This document shows, one piece after another, positions 17,053 to 26,083 of a stretch of 48,102 nucleotides of DNA; the stretch's first letter is position 1, and each line of letters opens with the position of its first letter. The DNA lies in assembly GCA_002254565.1 (NCBI GenBank), contig NJEG01000010.1, positions 1-48,102 of the forward strand. The letters run 5' to 3'. Made by a program: the position numbers and the translations under genes. The stretch comes from Candidatus Altarchaeales archaeon ex4484_2. GTDB lineage: Archaea; Altiarchaeota; Altiarchaeia; IMC4; QMZM01. The notes under the pieces are model-generated. The model did not search any database, was not told the origin of the DNA, and worked only from the letters and a program-made list of their open reading frames with translations.

Positions 17053-18993
17053 ATGAAAAAAACAGTTCTGTTCCTATTAATTTTTCTATTCGCTGTTAGC
17101 TCAACAACAGCAACTGAGATAATCATTATCAACGAAACAGAAGAGAGGATATACACCCTCGACAAAGTCACCCTATCAGGAGACCTTGCAGATGACCTGC
17201 TAACCATCCAAGGCTCTGGTGAAGTAATCCAGGGAGAGAATGTAAAGGTTTATCTCTTTGGACCAGCAACAGATGTGCTGGTAACCGACTTAGAGGTTAA
17301 CGGCCAAGAAACAACCGTGTCCTTCGACGACAAAGGCTATTTTTTCATGGCAGATGAGGGCTTAATCAACCTCCAAGGTAAACTAGAGATCAGAACCATC
17401 GGGCAGATTATGTTGTACGTCAACGGCCCGATAAACGAGCTCAACTTTGATTTAGAGCACGGTTACGCTATAGAGGGAGACCGCTTCGGAGTATACAATG
17501 AGAGAATAGTCCTACAGCGGAGTGAGAAGGTTGCTATGCTGGTGGACGGGAACTTCAGATACAGTTACGCTGAGAGAGACAGGTTCCAGTACATGATAAA
17601 GTTCAAGGCCTTCGGCCGCTCCCTTGGAAGATACACCCTTGACTTACCCAACAACGAGATAGTCTCCTCTGTCACTGGAGTCATGAAATGGGAGCAGTCA
17701 GGCAACAGACTATTGCTGGATCTAGAATCCTCTGAGGCATCAGTATCTGTAACAGGATTATTTAACAGCAGAGACATCAGAATACCCTTGAGGGAGGATA
17801 AACACCACGTCCTGATTGAATCAGACCCTGAGAAGAAAACCAGCATATCCACGGGTGCCAGAGAAATAGACCTCTCCGAGTCGCCTATGAGCGCAACATA
17901 CCCTAACGCCAGAGCATTCATCGCATCAAGAGATGACATCATTCACATAACAATAAAGCAGCTGGATCTGATGCCCTCGCTTTCCGCCTCAGTCAGCAGG
18001 GCAACCCACAGGGTAGCGATTACAGAGAAAGGCAGTATCGTTGGGGAGATGAACTATGAGTATGCGAACACTGGAGTGGATTATGTAGAGATTGATGCCC
18101 CAGGCACTCCACTATATGCGTCAACAGCAAGAGCGGCTGTGAAACTAACGAAGGACGAGAAACTCCTCCTGTCTCTCCCAAAAACCGAGCACGGAAACCT
18201 TGACCTGGTGTATTTCACCACCACCCGGCCTCTGGCACCTGTAGCATTAATAGAGATCCCACTCGCTAAAACAGACCTGCCCATCACCACATCAGATACA
18301 TACATATACCTGCCAGAAGACTATATAGTATTGGATACGTTGGGTGCTAAGGGGGGAAGCGAGCTACCGGCTCTTGACTCAACCATCCTGTTCCTCATAA
18401 TACTCCTCCTTCTGGCTGCTGCAGTCAGATACAACAAGAGATTTATCACAGGATATATTGTTTTTTCCGCCGGCTTATTCTACTTCAACCTGGGTTTGTT
18501 CATATTACTGGTTGCCTTGACCCTGGCTGCTATAGCAAGGAAACACCTGCCGGAGGGGTTCAACATTAAATGGGTTCTTGCCGGAGCAGCGTTGCTGGTG
18601 GCAGTGTTTATGTTTCTGCTCGTTCCCCTGCTCGTATGGCAGATGGGAGTATTCAGGATGGGCTCCTCAGGGGTCACCAGAATGGGAGGCGACTACGCTA
18701 TGGTGCAGGAGGCAGCCGCTCCAGCAGCGTTCAAGGGCCTGAATGTGATAGGAGAAGATAAGGAGGGAGCTATAACAGTACCAACCAGAACAGGCGTCTA
18801 CCCCGTGAAGCTGGAGCTGCCCAGACTGGGTAAAACCATAACAGTGAAAAATCACCTGGTGACCAAAGAGAAACAGTTGAATCTTAAGGTTTTGCTGGTA
18901 GCGGGCTGGTTTAAATACCTATTTTATTTAATCTCTTTAATAGCTGGATACATGGCTTACATGGAATACAGGATGGAGGTAGGGGATGACTAA
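17053..18993 (+). CDS. Large exported membrane protein of unknown function
   Basis: I do not recognise a named family. A signal peptide (KKTVLFLLIFLFAVSSTTA) is followed by about 420 residues of mostly beta-strand character that should lie outside the membrane. Four hydrophobic segments follow near residues 443-460, 467-500, 515-545 and 617-640. The stretch at about 400-425 (PITTSDTYIYLPEDYIVLD) resembles a motif I have seen in large bacterial periplasmic proteins of unknown role. Its 3' end overlaps the nadM start by 8 nt, so the two are probably translated together. A link to the upstream response regulator is possible but unproven. Confidence 0.75.
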   Translation: MKKTVLFLLIFLFAVSSTTATEIIIINETEERIYTLDKVTLSGDLADDLLTIQGSGEVIQGENVKVYLFGPATDVLVTDLEVNGQETTVSFDDKGYFFMADEGLINLQGKLEIRTIGQIMLYVNGPINELNFDLEHGYAIEGDRFGVYNERIVLQRSEKVAMLVDGNFRYSYAERDRFQYMIKFKAFGRSLGRYTLDLPNNEIVSSVTGVMKWEQSGNRLLLDLESSEASVSVTGLFNSRDIRIPLREDKHHVLIESDPEKKTSISTGAREIDLSESPMSATYPNARAFIASRDDIIHITIKQLDLMPSLSASVSRATHRVAITEKGSIVGEMNYEYANTGVDYVEIDAPGTPLYASTARAAVKLTKDEKLLLSLPKTEHGNLDLVYFTTTRPLAPVALIEIPLAKTDLPITTSDTYIYLPEDYIVLDTLGAKGGSELPALDSTILFLIILLLLAAAVRYNKRFITGYIVFSAGLFYFNLGLFILLVALTLAAIARKHLPEGFNIKWVLAGAALLVAVFMFLLVPLLVWQMGVFRMGSSGVTRMGGDYAMVQEAAAPAAFKGLNVIGEDKEGAITVPTRTGVYPVKLELPRLGKTITVKNHLVTKEKQLNLKVLLVAGWFKYLFYLISLIAGYMAYMEYRMEVGDD

Positions 18994-19504
18994 GAGGGGT
19001 TTGGTTGTTGGCAGGTTCCAGCCGTTTCATTTCGGGCACATGAAGTTCATCGAGTGGGTGGCAAACGACATCAACTACCTTATCATAGGAATAGGAAGCT
19101 CACAGGAAAGCCATACCCTCAATAACCCATTCAGCGCCTCAGAAAGAAGGGACATGATAAAGAAATCCCTGGGAACGAAAATAAGGTACGAAATCGTGGA
19201 AATACCTGACGTGAACGACGACAGCCGCTGGATTTCTCACGTAGAGGATATCTGCCCTGCTTTTGATTTAGTGTACACCAACGGGGAGAAAGAGAAGAGG
19301 CTGTTCAGCAATAGGGGGTATAGTGTTAAGTCCACGCCCTTCTTCAACAAGAAACAGTACTCTGGAACAGAGATAAGGAACAGGATGATAGACAACAGGC
19401 ACTGGATGGATTTGGTTCCGCAGGGGACTATTGATGTTCTGGAATCCATAGACGGCGCAGGCAGAGTAAGGCGTTTATATGAGAGTTATACCTATAGAGA
19501 CTAG
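18986..19504 (+). CDS. nadM: Nicotinamide-nucleotide adenylyltransferase (archaeal NadM type)
   Basis: It joins NMN and ATP to make NAD. The nucleotidyltransferase motif GRFQPFHFGHMKFIEW (residues 9-24, HFGH as the HxGH signature), the GSSQESHTLNNPFSASER block and the YSGTEIRNRM ISTxxR-like motif near the C-terminus match archaeal NMN adenylyltransferases. At 172 residues it is standard. The ATG lies within the end of the membrane-protein gene, after GGAGG. Its 3' end overlaps the convergent small membrane gene by 30 nt. Confidence 0.93.
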   Translation: MTKRGLVVGRFQPFHFGHMKFIEWVANDINYLIIGIGSSQESHTLNNPFSASERRDMIKKSLGTKIRYEIVEIPDVNDDSRWISHVEDICPAFDLVYTNGEKEKRLFSNRGYSVKSTPFFNKKQYSGTEIRNRMIDNRHWMDLVPQGTIDVLESIDGAGRVRRLYESYTYRD

Positions 19505-19744
19505 GACAAGAACCCATCCAACAAGCACGATAAACTTCAGAAACCTCCGGAAGCCTTCCACAAACTCCAGGACAAGCCATAAGGCTGTTACCGGAATCAG
19601 CATGGATATAGCATCCGCGTACTTCTCCGCATACACGGGATTAGCCTGATATAATGTAATGCTCAGGAGATATTCTATGCCCTGCCTTATCAGATCATAT
19701 ACGAAATAAAACACATTAACCATAAAAGCAATCTCTTCAACCAT
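19475..19744 (-). CDS. Small two-helix membrane protein, unknown
   Basis: This 89-residue protein has a hydrophobic N-terminal region (IAFMVNVFYFVYDL), a central segment (ISMLIPVTALWLVLEFV) and a strongly hydrophobic C-terminal helix (FLKFIVLVGWVLVLVSIGITLI). No known family is recognised. The composition is typical of a real membrane protein and not of an antisense shadow, except for the 30-nt overlap with the nadM 3' end. It lies 33 nt downstream of carA on the same strand and may be cotranscribed. Confidence 0.6.
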   Translation of the reverse strand: MVEEIAFMVNVFYFVYDLIRQGIEYLLSITLYQANPVYAEKYADAISMLIPVTALWLVLEFVEGFRRFLKFIVLVGWVLVLVSIGITLI

Positions 19745-19777
19745 TTTGTTTAATTATCTGTTTAATAGGATAATAAA

Positions 19778-20860
19778 TCATTTCAGGGAAGCAACGAATT
19801 CGTCGAAGAGGTAGTAGTTGTACCAGGGACCTGGATGCCCCTCAGGGTGGTACTGTACAGCACTGACCGGCAGCTCCCTATGTTTTATGCCCTCCACGGA
19901 TCTGTCGTTTAAGCTGATGTGTGACACCCCCAGGTCTTCTGGCAGGGTATCTGAGTCAACTGCGAAGCCGTGGTTTTGTGAGGTGATATGTACTCTTCCC
20001 GTCTTCAAGTCCTTGACCGGGTGGTTGCTGCCCCTGTGCCCGAATTTCAGTTTATAGGTTCCGGCCCCGTAGGCTATTGAAATCAGCTGCAGTCCAAGGC
20101 AGATGCCGAACATTGGAAGCTCCTCCTGCACCAGCTTCTTTATGGATTCCACCACATAAGAGGACTTCTGCGGGTCTCCCGGGCCGTTAGACACCAGTAT
20201 CCCGTCCGGCTCCAGATCCATGATTTCCCCAGCTGATGTTTTAGCCGGCACCTGGATTACGTTAACTTTTCTCTCCATAAGCAGGCGCATGATGCTATGC
20301 TTAACCCCACAGTCTATTAATACAACACTCTTTCCCCCGCCAGCATCGTGTCTAACAATCTTTTTAGTGGATACCAGATCCACCAAATCCATCTCCGATA
20401 TATTTTTTAGTCTAGATGCCTTCTCCTTCAGATCCCCCAGCTCCTTCTTCTCGTATGGATACTTTAGTATCCCATTCAGGACGCCGTGGAGCCTGATTTT
20501 TCTGGTCAGGAACCTGGTGTCTATCCCCTGTATGCCAGGAACACCGTATTGCTTAAGGAAACCGTCCAGGTTGTTCCCCACCCGGGAGTCTCTGGCGTTA
20601 GAGTTCAGTTCCCGTATAATGAAACCCTCAGCCTGTATCCTGGGGGACTCGAAGTCCTGCTCCCTTATGCCGTAGTTGCCCATCAGGGGGTAGGTCATCA
20701 ACAGTATCTGGTACTTGTAGGAGGGGTCCGTTAATGCCTCCTGGTAGCCAGTCATGGAGGTGTTGAATACTACCTCTCCCTCAGCTGTCTCCTGGGAGCC
20801 GAATCCTTCACCCTCTAATACGGTGCCGTCCGCTAAAACAAGAACCGCGTTATTCTCCAT
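19778..20860 (-). CDS. carA: Carbamoyl-phosphate synthase small (glutaminase) subunit
   Basis: It hydrolyses glutamine to feed ammonia to CarB for carbamoyl phosphate, used in pyrimidine and arginine synthesis. The N-terminal CarA domain (VVFNTSMTGYQEALTDPSY) is followed by a class I amidotransferase domain with the nucleophile Cys in GICLGLQ (near residue 254) and the His-Glu of HPEGHPGP near the C-terminus. At 360 residues it is full length. carB is not adjacent within the window. It sits in a cluster with glnA and glnK, consistent with glutamine use. Confidence 0.95.
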   Translation of the reverse strand: MENNAVLVLADGTVLEGEGFGSQETAEGEVVFNTSMTGYQEALTDPSYKYQILLMTYPLMGNYGIREQDFESPRIQAEGFIIRELNSNARDSRVGNNLDGFLKQYGVPGIQGIDTRFLTRKIRLHGVLNGILKYPYEKKELGDLKEKASRLKNISEMDLVDLVSTKKIVRHDAGGGKSVVLIDCGVKHSIMRLLMERKVNVIQVPAKTSAGEIMDLEPDGILVSNGPGDPQKSSYVVESIKKLVQEELPMFGICLGLQLISIAYGAGTYKLKFGHRGSNHPVKDLKTGRVHITSQNHGFAVDSDTLPEDLGVSHISLNDRSVEGIKHRELPVSAVQYHPEGHPGPWYNYYLFDEFVASLK

Positions 20861-20886
20861 CCCTTAAGTATAAGGATTATGGATAG

Positions 20887-20920
20887 ATATTTCCCGAAAA
20901 AAAGGAAAAAGAAAAAGAAA
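20887..20920 (-). terminator. T-rich terminator after glnA
   Basis: Directly after the glnA stop the reverse strand has a run of T with scattered C (TTTCTTTTTCTTTTTCC then T7), the usual archaeal intrinsic termination signal. It separates glnA from carA. Confidence 0.6.
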
Positions 20921-20922
20921 GT

Positions 20923-22251
20923 TTATAGTATGGGCAGATACTTGTCCAGCTCGTACTGGCTTACATGCTGTCTGTAGCCGTCCCACTCCAGCTTCTTGTT
21001 GTCTATGAATTTCTCGAAGATGTGGTCTCCCAGTGCTTTCTTTACCAGCTCGCTTCCCTCAGTCAGCTCAGTGGCCTCAAACAGGTTGCTTGGTAGGGTC
21101 GTTATACCCCTCTTCTTCCTCTCGGATCCGGTCATCTCGTAGATGTCTGCCTCTATCGGATCACGGAGCTCTAATTTCTGTTCTATACCCTCCAATCCCG
21201 CTGCCAGCATCACAGAAAAAGCCAGATACGGGTTACATGCAGGGTCAGGAGACCTTACCTCAATCCTCGTTGACTTCTCCTTCCCTGGCTTGTATTCAGG
21301 CACTCTCACAAGAGCCGACCTGTTCTTTTTGGCCCACGAGATATATACCGGAGCCTCATAGCCTGGAACCAGCCTCTTGTAGGAGTTAACCCACTGGTTC
21401 AGTACAGAGGTCATCTCCGGGATATACCTGAGTATTCCAGCAGTATAGTGTTTCGCTGTGTCGGAGAGGTAATACTCGTCATCTGCATCGAAGAAGGCGT
21501 TTTTGTTTCCTTTAAAGAGAGACTGGTGGACGTGCATCCCACTTCCGTTTTCGCCGTAGATTGGTTTCGGCATAAATGATGCGTAGAGTTCATGTTTCAT
21601 AGCAATCTCCTTAACGATCAGGCGGTAGCTCATGGCGTTGTCAGCCATCGCCAACGCATTAGTATACCTTAAATCTATTTCATGCTGGGATGGTGCTACT
21701 TCATGGTGGCTGTATTCAACCTTTATCCCCATGTCTTCAAGCATTAAGACCGTCTCTCTTCTTAGGTCGCTTGCCACATCTAGGGGTGTGAGGTCGAAGT
21801 ATCCTCCCATGTCAAGGCCTTCAGGGTTGTATGAATCCTTGAAGTAGAAGAACTCTAGTTCAGGTCCCACGTAGAAGTCGTATCCCTTCTTTTTTGCTTT
21901 CTCTATATTTCTCTTCAATGCCCAACGAGGGCATCCATCGTATGGTTTCCCGTTCGGTTCAAGAACGTCACAGAACATGCGTGCAACACCATGCTCCTCC
22001 GGCCTCCAGGGGATTATCTGGAAGGTGGTTGTATCAGGCATTGCTATCATGTCGCTCTCATGTATCCTCGCAAATCCCTCTATTGAGGACCCGTCGAATC
22101 CCATCCCATCATCTAATGCGGTCTCCAGTTCCTCCACAGTTATTGCAAAGCTCTTCAGGAACCCAAGAATGTCCGTAAACCATAACCTGATAAATTTAAC
22201 GTCGTTCTCCTCCACTTCCTTTAATACGTATTCCTTGTCTTTTTTGTCCAT
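20923..22251 (-). CDS. glnA: Glutamine synthetase type I
   Basis: It makes glutamine from glutamate, ammonia and ATP. Catalytic motifs are visible: FDGSSIEGFARIHESDM, GPELEFFYF, HHEVAPSQHEIDLRY, NGSGMHVHQS and RIEVRSPDPACNPYLAF. I start at the ATG at 22251 (442 residues), preceded by GAGGG; an upstream in-frame start would add 28 hydrophobic residues encoded by promoter DNA. The length and the lack of an adenylylation tyrosine in the SNLFEATE region fit the GSI-alpha form, which is not controlled by adenylylation. A TATA-like AAATATTTA lies about 45 nt upstream. Confidence 0.95.
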   Translation of the reverse strand: MDKKDKEYVLKEVEENDVKFIRLWFTDILGFLKSFAITVEELETALDDGMGFDGSSIEGFARIHESDMIAMPDTTTFQIIPWRPEEHGVARMFCDVLEPNGKPYDGCPRWALKRNIEKAKKKGYDFYVGPELEFFYFKDSYNPEGLDMGGYFDLTPLDVASDLRRETVLMLEDMGIKVEYSHHEVAPSQHEIDLRYTNALAMADNAMSYRLIVKEIAMKHELYASFMPKPIYGENGSGMHVHQSLFKGNKNAFFDADDEYYLSDTAKHYTAGILRYIPEMTSVLNQWVNSYKRLVPGYEAPVYISWAKKNRSALVRVPEYKPGKEKSTRIEVRSPDPACNPYLAFSVMLAAGLEGIEQKLELRDPIEADIYEMTGSERKKRGITTLPSNLFEATELTEGSELVKKALGDHIFEKFIDNKKLEWDGYRQHVSQYELDKYLPIL

Positions 22252-22332
22252 TTTAAGATCCCTCTTTTTTTCATGGATTATCAAGATATTGGATAAATAT
22301 TTAATTTTATTAAATAAAAATAAAGAATCCAT

Positions 22333-22345
22333 CAAAAAAAAAGAA
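22333..22345 (-). terminator. Oligo-T terminator after glnK
   Basis: A run of nine T on the reverse strand lies 14 nt after the glnK stop and before the probable glnA promoter, so glnK and glnA are likely separate transcripts. Confidence 0.5.
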
Positions 22346-22358
22346 TAGGAGGAAATAA

Positions 22359-22697
<339 letters not shown>

Positions 22698-23867
22698 TTA
22701 GCTCACCTCCCTTCCTGAAACAGATTTTGCATGCACGAAGTCCGGGTACGCCACTATCCCGTGTTCTCCGATGTCCAGACCTTCCAGCTCCTCCTTTTCA
22801 GATACCCTTATTCCAGTAGTGTGTTTGAGTACATAAAACAGGATGAAGCCTGTTCCAAATGCCCACAGGAAGCTCACAACTACACTTATGAGTTGGCATG
22901 CGAAGAACCCCGCATTTCCGTAGAGCAACCCTGTAATGAAAGGTGCTTCTGTTGCGTAGTTGCCGTAGGTCCCGTCCGCAAACAGCCCGAGTGCGAGAAG
23001 ACCCCAGCTTCCGTTGAAGCCGTGCACCGGTATTGCGCCGACGACATCATCCACGCCGTGTCGCTCGATGAACCAGTAGCCGTAGCAGACGATAAATCCT
23101 GCCACAATTCCTATCACCACCGATGCCCATGGAGCAATCCATGCACAGGGCGCTGTTATCGCAACCAAGCCCGCAATTGCACCGTTAGCGGTCATTACTA
23201 CATCCGGCTTGCCGAACTTTATCCAGGTTATGAACATTGCAGCCAGTGCGGCTGCAGCAGCCAGGTTTGTGTTCACCGCTATCACTGATATCCTCAGCTC
23301 GTGGGCTGAGAGCGTGCTCCCCGGGTTGAAACCGAACCAGCCGAACCAGAGGATGAATGCCCCAAGCATTATTAATGAAACACTGTGTCCTGGCATGGGC
23401 CTGGGTTTCCCACTATTGCTATACCTGCCGATTCTCGGACCGAGCAACAAAACGGCGGCGAGTGCGACATATCCTCCTACGGCGTGAACAACACCGGATC
23501 CTGCAAAGTCAAGTGCACCGTAACCTCCTCCGAGCTCCGTCATGAAATCCGCTGAGGAAAGCCAGCCACCACCCCAAAGCCAGTGCCCGTATATCGGGAA
23601 TATTATTGCACTGATAACCAGACTGCATATAACGTAAGTGCTGAATTTTGGTCTCTCCGCTACTGCACCACTGACTATTGTTGCGGCGGTTGCACAGAAC
23701 ACCATCATGAAGAACCATGTCAAGGCAGTGCCGACATCGTATGATTCACCGAGTAAGAAGAAGCCATCTGTTCCGACGAGCATACCGGCTGTGGTGCCCA
23801 TCATCAGCGCAAATCCAACCGCAAAGAAAGCGATTCCTCCTACACTGTAGTCCATCAGGTTTTTCAT
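22698..23867 (-). CDS. amt: Ammonium transporter Amt, 5'-truncated (first transmembrane helix lost)
   Basis: The protein matches Amt from the second membrane helix on: NLMDYSVGGIAFFAVGFAL, GAVAERPKFSTYV, GHWLWGGGWL, LDFAGSGVVHAVGG, WFGFNPGSTL, AINTNLAAAAALAAM-like segments and GAIPVHGFNGSWG with the paired pore histidines. Amt homology continues upstream of this ATG for nine codons (RAKNVANVL, to about 23894). It then breaks off into unrelated sequence with an in-frame stop. The periplasmic N-terminus and helix 1 (about 40 mature residues) are missing, and no ribosome binding site precedes the first ATG. The remaining frame of 389 residues is intact, so the loss may be recent. Confidence 0.85.
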   Translation of the reverse strand: MKNLMDYSVGGIAFFAVGFALMMGTTAGMLVGTDGFFLLGESYDVGTALTWFFMMVFCATAATIVSGAVAERPKFSTYVICSLVISAIIFPIYGHWLWGGGWLSSADFMTELGGGYGALDFAGSGVVHAVGGYVALAAVLLLGPRIGRYSNSGKPRPMPGHSVSLIMLGAFILWFGWFGFNPGSTLSAHELRISVIAVNTNLAAAAALAAMFITWIKFGKPDVVMTANGAIAGLVAITAPCAWIAPWASVVIGIVAGFIVCYGYWFIERHGVDDVVGAIPVHGFNGSWGLLALGLFADGTYGNYATEAPFITGLLYGNAGFFACQLISVVVSFLWAFGTGFILFYVLKHTTGIRVSEKEELEGLDIGEHGIVAYPDFVHAKSVSGREVS

Positions 23868-23894
23868 CAGAACGTTTGCGACGTTTTTGGCTCT

Positions 23895-23997
23895 TGAACA
23901 GCCTGAGGATTACGAGGCAGAAGAGCAGGTAAGCTGGTTCGGGATTAAATGCAGGGTAAGGTTTACGTCCCTGTGGAAGTGGCTGACAGAGAACTGA
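23895..23997 (+). pseudogene. Tail of an unidentified ORF abutting the amt breakpoint
   Basis: Immediately beyond the point where Amt homology stops, the forward strand carries a coding-like frame (PEDYEAEEQVSWFGIKC... ending SLWKWLTEN, stop at 23995-23997). It has no start of its own because its 5' part would lie where amt begins. It looks like the C-terminal end of a foreign gene, perhaps a mobile-element protein, brought in by the event that removed the amt 5' end. The family is not recognised. Confidence 0.4.
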
Positions 23998-24064
23998 GGA
24001 TGTTTGGGTATATTTGATTACATATAACTCCAGAATCTGTTTCGAGGATTTACAAAGAGGAAGG

Positions 24065-24106
24065 CTTTATATACCTGTATGTTATATATATCTAACATAT
24101 AGTTAG
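24065..24106 (+). promoter_or_regulatory. Promoter with overlapping inverted repeats upstream of the DUF2178/HTH pair
   Basis: A TATA box (CTTTATATAC, 24065-24074) is followed by TGTTA-N8-TAACA (24080-24097) and the perfect 15-bp CTAAC-ATATA-GTTAG (24092-24106). The arms overlap, giving three half-sites. The position over the expected transcription start, next to a gene for an HTH protein, suggests autorepression. A similar CTAAC/GTTAG repeat occurs at 26084-26103. Confidence 0.6.
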
Positions 24107-24133
24107 AAATAAACAACAAAAGAGGTGTTATTG

Positions 24134-24529
24134 ATGGAAACAACAAAAACAGATAAAATAATAGGGGTGTTAGGTATATTTTTTTGTGTCGGCGCCGTAG
24201 CTTTATTAATGACAACAGAGACAATAGATATTACAATTATTTTAGCACTGCTTGTGGCTGGAGTGATATGTATTGTAACAGGATTTTCTCGGTGTCTTGG
24301 ATACAGGAAGGGTCCGAGAACGGATGAGAGAACAAGAAAATTAAGCGCATTCGCGGCCACATACTCGTGGTTCATAACATTCATGCTTGTAAATATCTTA
24401 TTCCTACTGGATTACTTTGGTCGATTAACAATAACCGTTTCACAGACCCTTGGAGTGATATTCTTTATCATGCTTGTGACAATGTTCGGCATGAGTGCAT
24501 ATCTCAAGCAGAAAGGCTACGTAGAATGA
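24134..24529 (+). CDS. DUF2178-like membrane protein
   Basis: Four hydrophobic segments (about residues 9-27, 35-55, 75-95 and 105-122) flank a cytoplasmic loop containing [19 protein letters not shown]; the DERTRK motif is typical of DUF2178 proteins. These small membrane proteins are usually encoded with a small Xre-type regulator, as here. I start at the ATG at 24134 (131 residues), 6 nt after GAGGTG. It overlaps the HTH gene by ATGA. A membrane sensor or partner that modulates the HTH protein is a reasonable guess but unproven. Confidence 0.8.
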   Translation: METTKTDKIIGVLGIFFCVGAVALLMTTETIDITIILALLVAGVICIVTGFSRCLGYRKGPRTDERTRKLSAFAATYSWFITFMLVNILFLLDYFGRLTITVSQTLGVIFFIMLVTMFGMSAYLKQKGYVE

Positions 24530-24723
24530 AAACCAGGATAAAGGAACTTCGAGCCAGATACGATTTAACGCAGGAGGAACTCGCAAAAAAAGTCGGGGTC
24601 AGGAGAGAAACAATTGTATTTCTTGAAAAAGGAAGATACAATCCTTCATTGAAATTGGCTTATGATGTGGCCAAAGTCCTGAAATCAGATATAGAAGAGG
24701 TGTTTATTTTTGAAGAGGATTGA
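24526..24723 (+). CDS. Small Xre-family helix-turn-helix regulator
   Basis: This 65-residue DNA-binding protein has the five-helix Xre/Cro fold: [39 protein letters not shown] with the recognition helix around residues 27-38. Such proteins are usually dimeric repressors of their own operon. The start overlaps the DUF2178 stop (ATGA), so the two are translationally coupled. The inverted repeats at 24080-24106 are the likely target. Confidence 0.88.
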   Translation: MKTRIKELRARYDLTQEELAKKVGVRRETIVFLEKGRYNPSLKLAYDVAKVLKSDIEEVFIFEED

Positions 24724-24796
24724 ATCCATCGAGGGGATTGAAATTAACGGTTCCAGTATGAACGAAGGTTAGACATTAGATCATCAATCAGCATTA

Positions 24797-25362
24797 TTAT
24801 CCCTTCTTTACTCCTTTCAAGATTCTTCCAGCTCCAAGCAATACTGGAAGTTCATCCTTTATCTCGATCCCTGATTTTCTGAGTAATAATTCAATATCAG
24901 ATTTTATAAACTCTGGATAATATCTGCTTTCATAGGATTTAACAGAAGGATAAATCAAAAATCTGCTAATCCTGTGTTTCTTTCAACACTGTTTCCCTAA
25001 TAGTTAAAGGCATATCATGTAAGGCGAAGGAAATACATGAGACATCGAAATAATCATTTTAAATGGTATATCTGTTGCGTCCGCGACCTTGAATCTCACA
25101 TTACATACCTGGCCTTCCTCATGGCAACATTCAACATATCCGTAGATAAATCAATACCAACAACATCATAACCCTTTCTCGCAAATGCAAACGCCTGTTT
25201 CCCTGTCCCGGTAGCAACATCCAGTACTCTTGAGCCGTTTCCTGCATCAGTAAACTCCACAACCTTATTCATTAGCCCTGAAATAAATATATCCAGAATA
25301 TCATAAACAGAAGCCCACCTTCTGAAGAACTTTTTTATGTACGAGTAATATTCATCCTCCAT
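24797..25362 (-). pseudogene. Class I SAM-dependent methyltransferase pseudogene (UbiE/MenG-like)
   Basis: The 5' piece (25362-25096) encodes YYSYIKKFFRRWASVYDIL and the SAM-binding motif VLDVATGTGKQAFAFARKGYDVVGIDLS. After a frameshift near 25100 the homology continues in another frame (NVRFKVADATDIPF). It shifts again and reads YFDVSCISFALHDMPLTIRETVLKE. After a further shift or deletion near 24985 it ends with RISRFLIYPSVKSYESRYYPEF... through LLGAGRILKGVKKG (stop 24797-24799). At least three lesions make this a dead gene. The substrate of the original enzyme is unknown. Confidence 0.8.
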
Positions 25363-25968
25363 TGCTTCCCTCCAGACTCCTTAAGAGTAAGAACAATTAG
25401 CCTGTTGTCTTTAAAGAACTCAATGATTTTATTTCTAATATCCTCAGGCATTTCATCAAAAAAGAGCCTTCTTCTGTCCCTCAGTCGGATATTACCTGTG
25501 AGTTTAACAAGGGATTTAGGATTAGTCTCACCTGTGAAAAGCTTTAACCAGCAGGCTATTCCATCATCAAAACGCACATTCCTTGATATGCATCAACCCA
25601 TCGTTTATCTGTCTGATTATCTGATTATAGTCTGCATCAGAATTAGCCTTCTTTAATGACAGGTTCTCTATCCTCAGTAAATTGCCGACAGTAATGACAA
25701 TCCTTAGTTGAGCATCGGCTTTCTTAAATCGCATCAAATCCTCAAAATCTTCCTCGCTTATCCCAAATTTTTCTATTTCACCCTTCTTTATTCTATCAGG
25801 GATATGAATCGCTTTTACGGAATCAATCTTCTGAGTAGTATAGCCCATTATTTTAAGCCATTCCTATGCCTCGCTGTCTATTCTCCATGAATTAAACTTT
25901 CTACAAATTGCCTTCTCATTTGAAAACCCTCCTCTTGCAGTTTTTGAGCCAAGTTCTATTTTATCCAT
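25335..25968 (-). pseudogene. Degraded type II restriction-endonuclease-like gene
   Basis: The reading starts at 25968 with MDKIELGSKTARGGFSNE and reaches an in-frame TAG near residue 35. It continues EWLKIMGYTTQKIDSVKAI and on to NDGLMHIKE. After a one-base frameshift at about 25570 it resumes with FDDGIACWLKLFTGET and RLRDRRRLFFDEM. The arrangement of SKTARGGF, EWLxIMGY, LKxFTGE and RDxRRxFxDE segments is one I associate from memory with a family of type II restriction enzymes. The middle and C-terminus are shortened. No cognate DNA methyltransferase is in the window. Its end overlaps the start of the methyltransferase pseudogene. Confidence 0.6.
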
Positions 25969-26083
25969 GTTTTTATTCAAGATAATATTAGATACTAAGA
26001 AAATATAAAAAAAGGTTACAGATACCATCCCTGTTTTATCGAGATCTTACCTCTTTAAGCAAAATTTCCGGTAACTATTTATA

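Noticed and set aside
24726-24745. CRISPR-repeat-like string ending GGGGATTGAAAT
   Set aside because: It occurs once, with no second copy or regular spacers in the window and no cas genes; it is best treated as chance or a lone relic.
25849-25968. In-frame TAG in the restriction-like gene as a pyrrolysine codon
   Set aside because: The same gene has a frameshift 280 nt further on and is shortened at the end, so the stop is better explained by decay; no pyl genes are visible.
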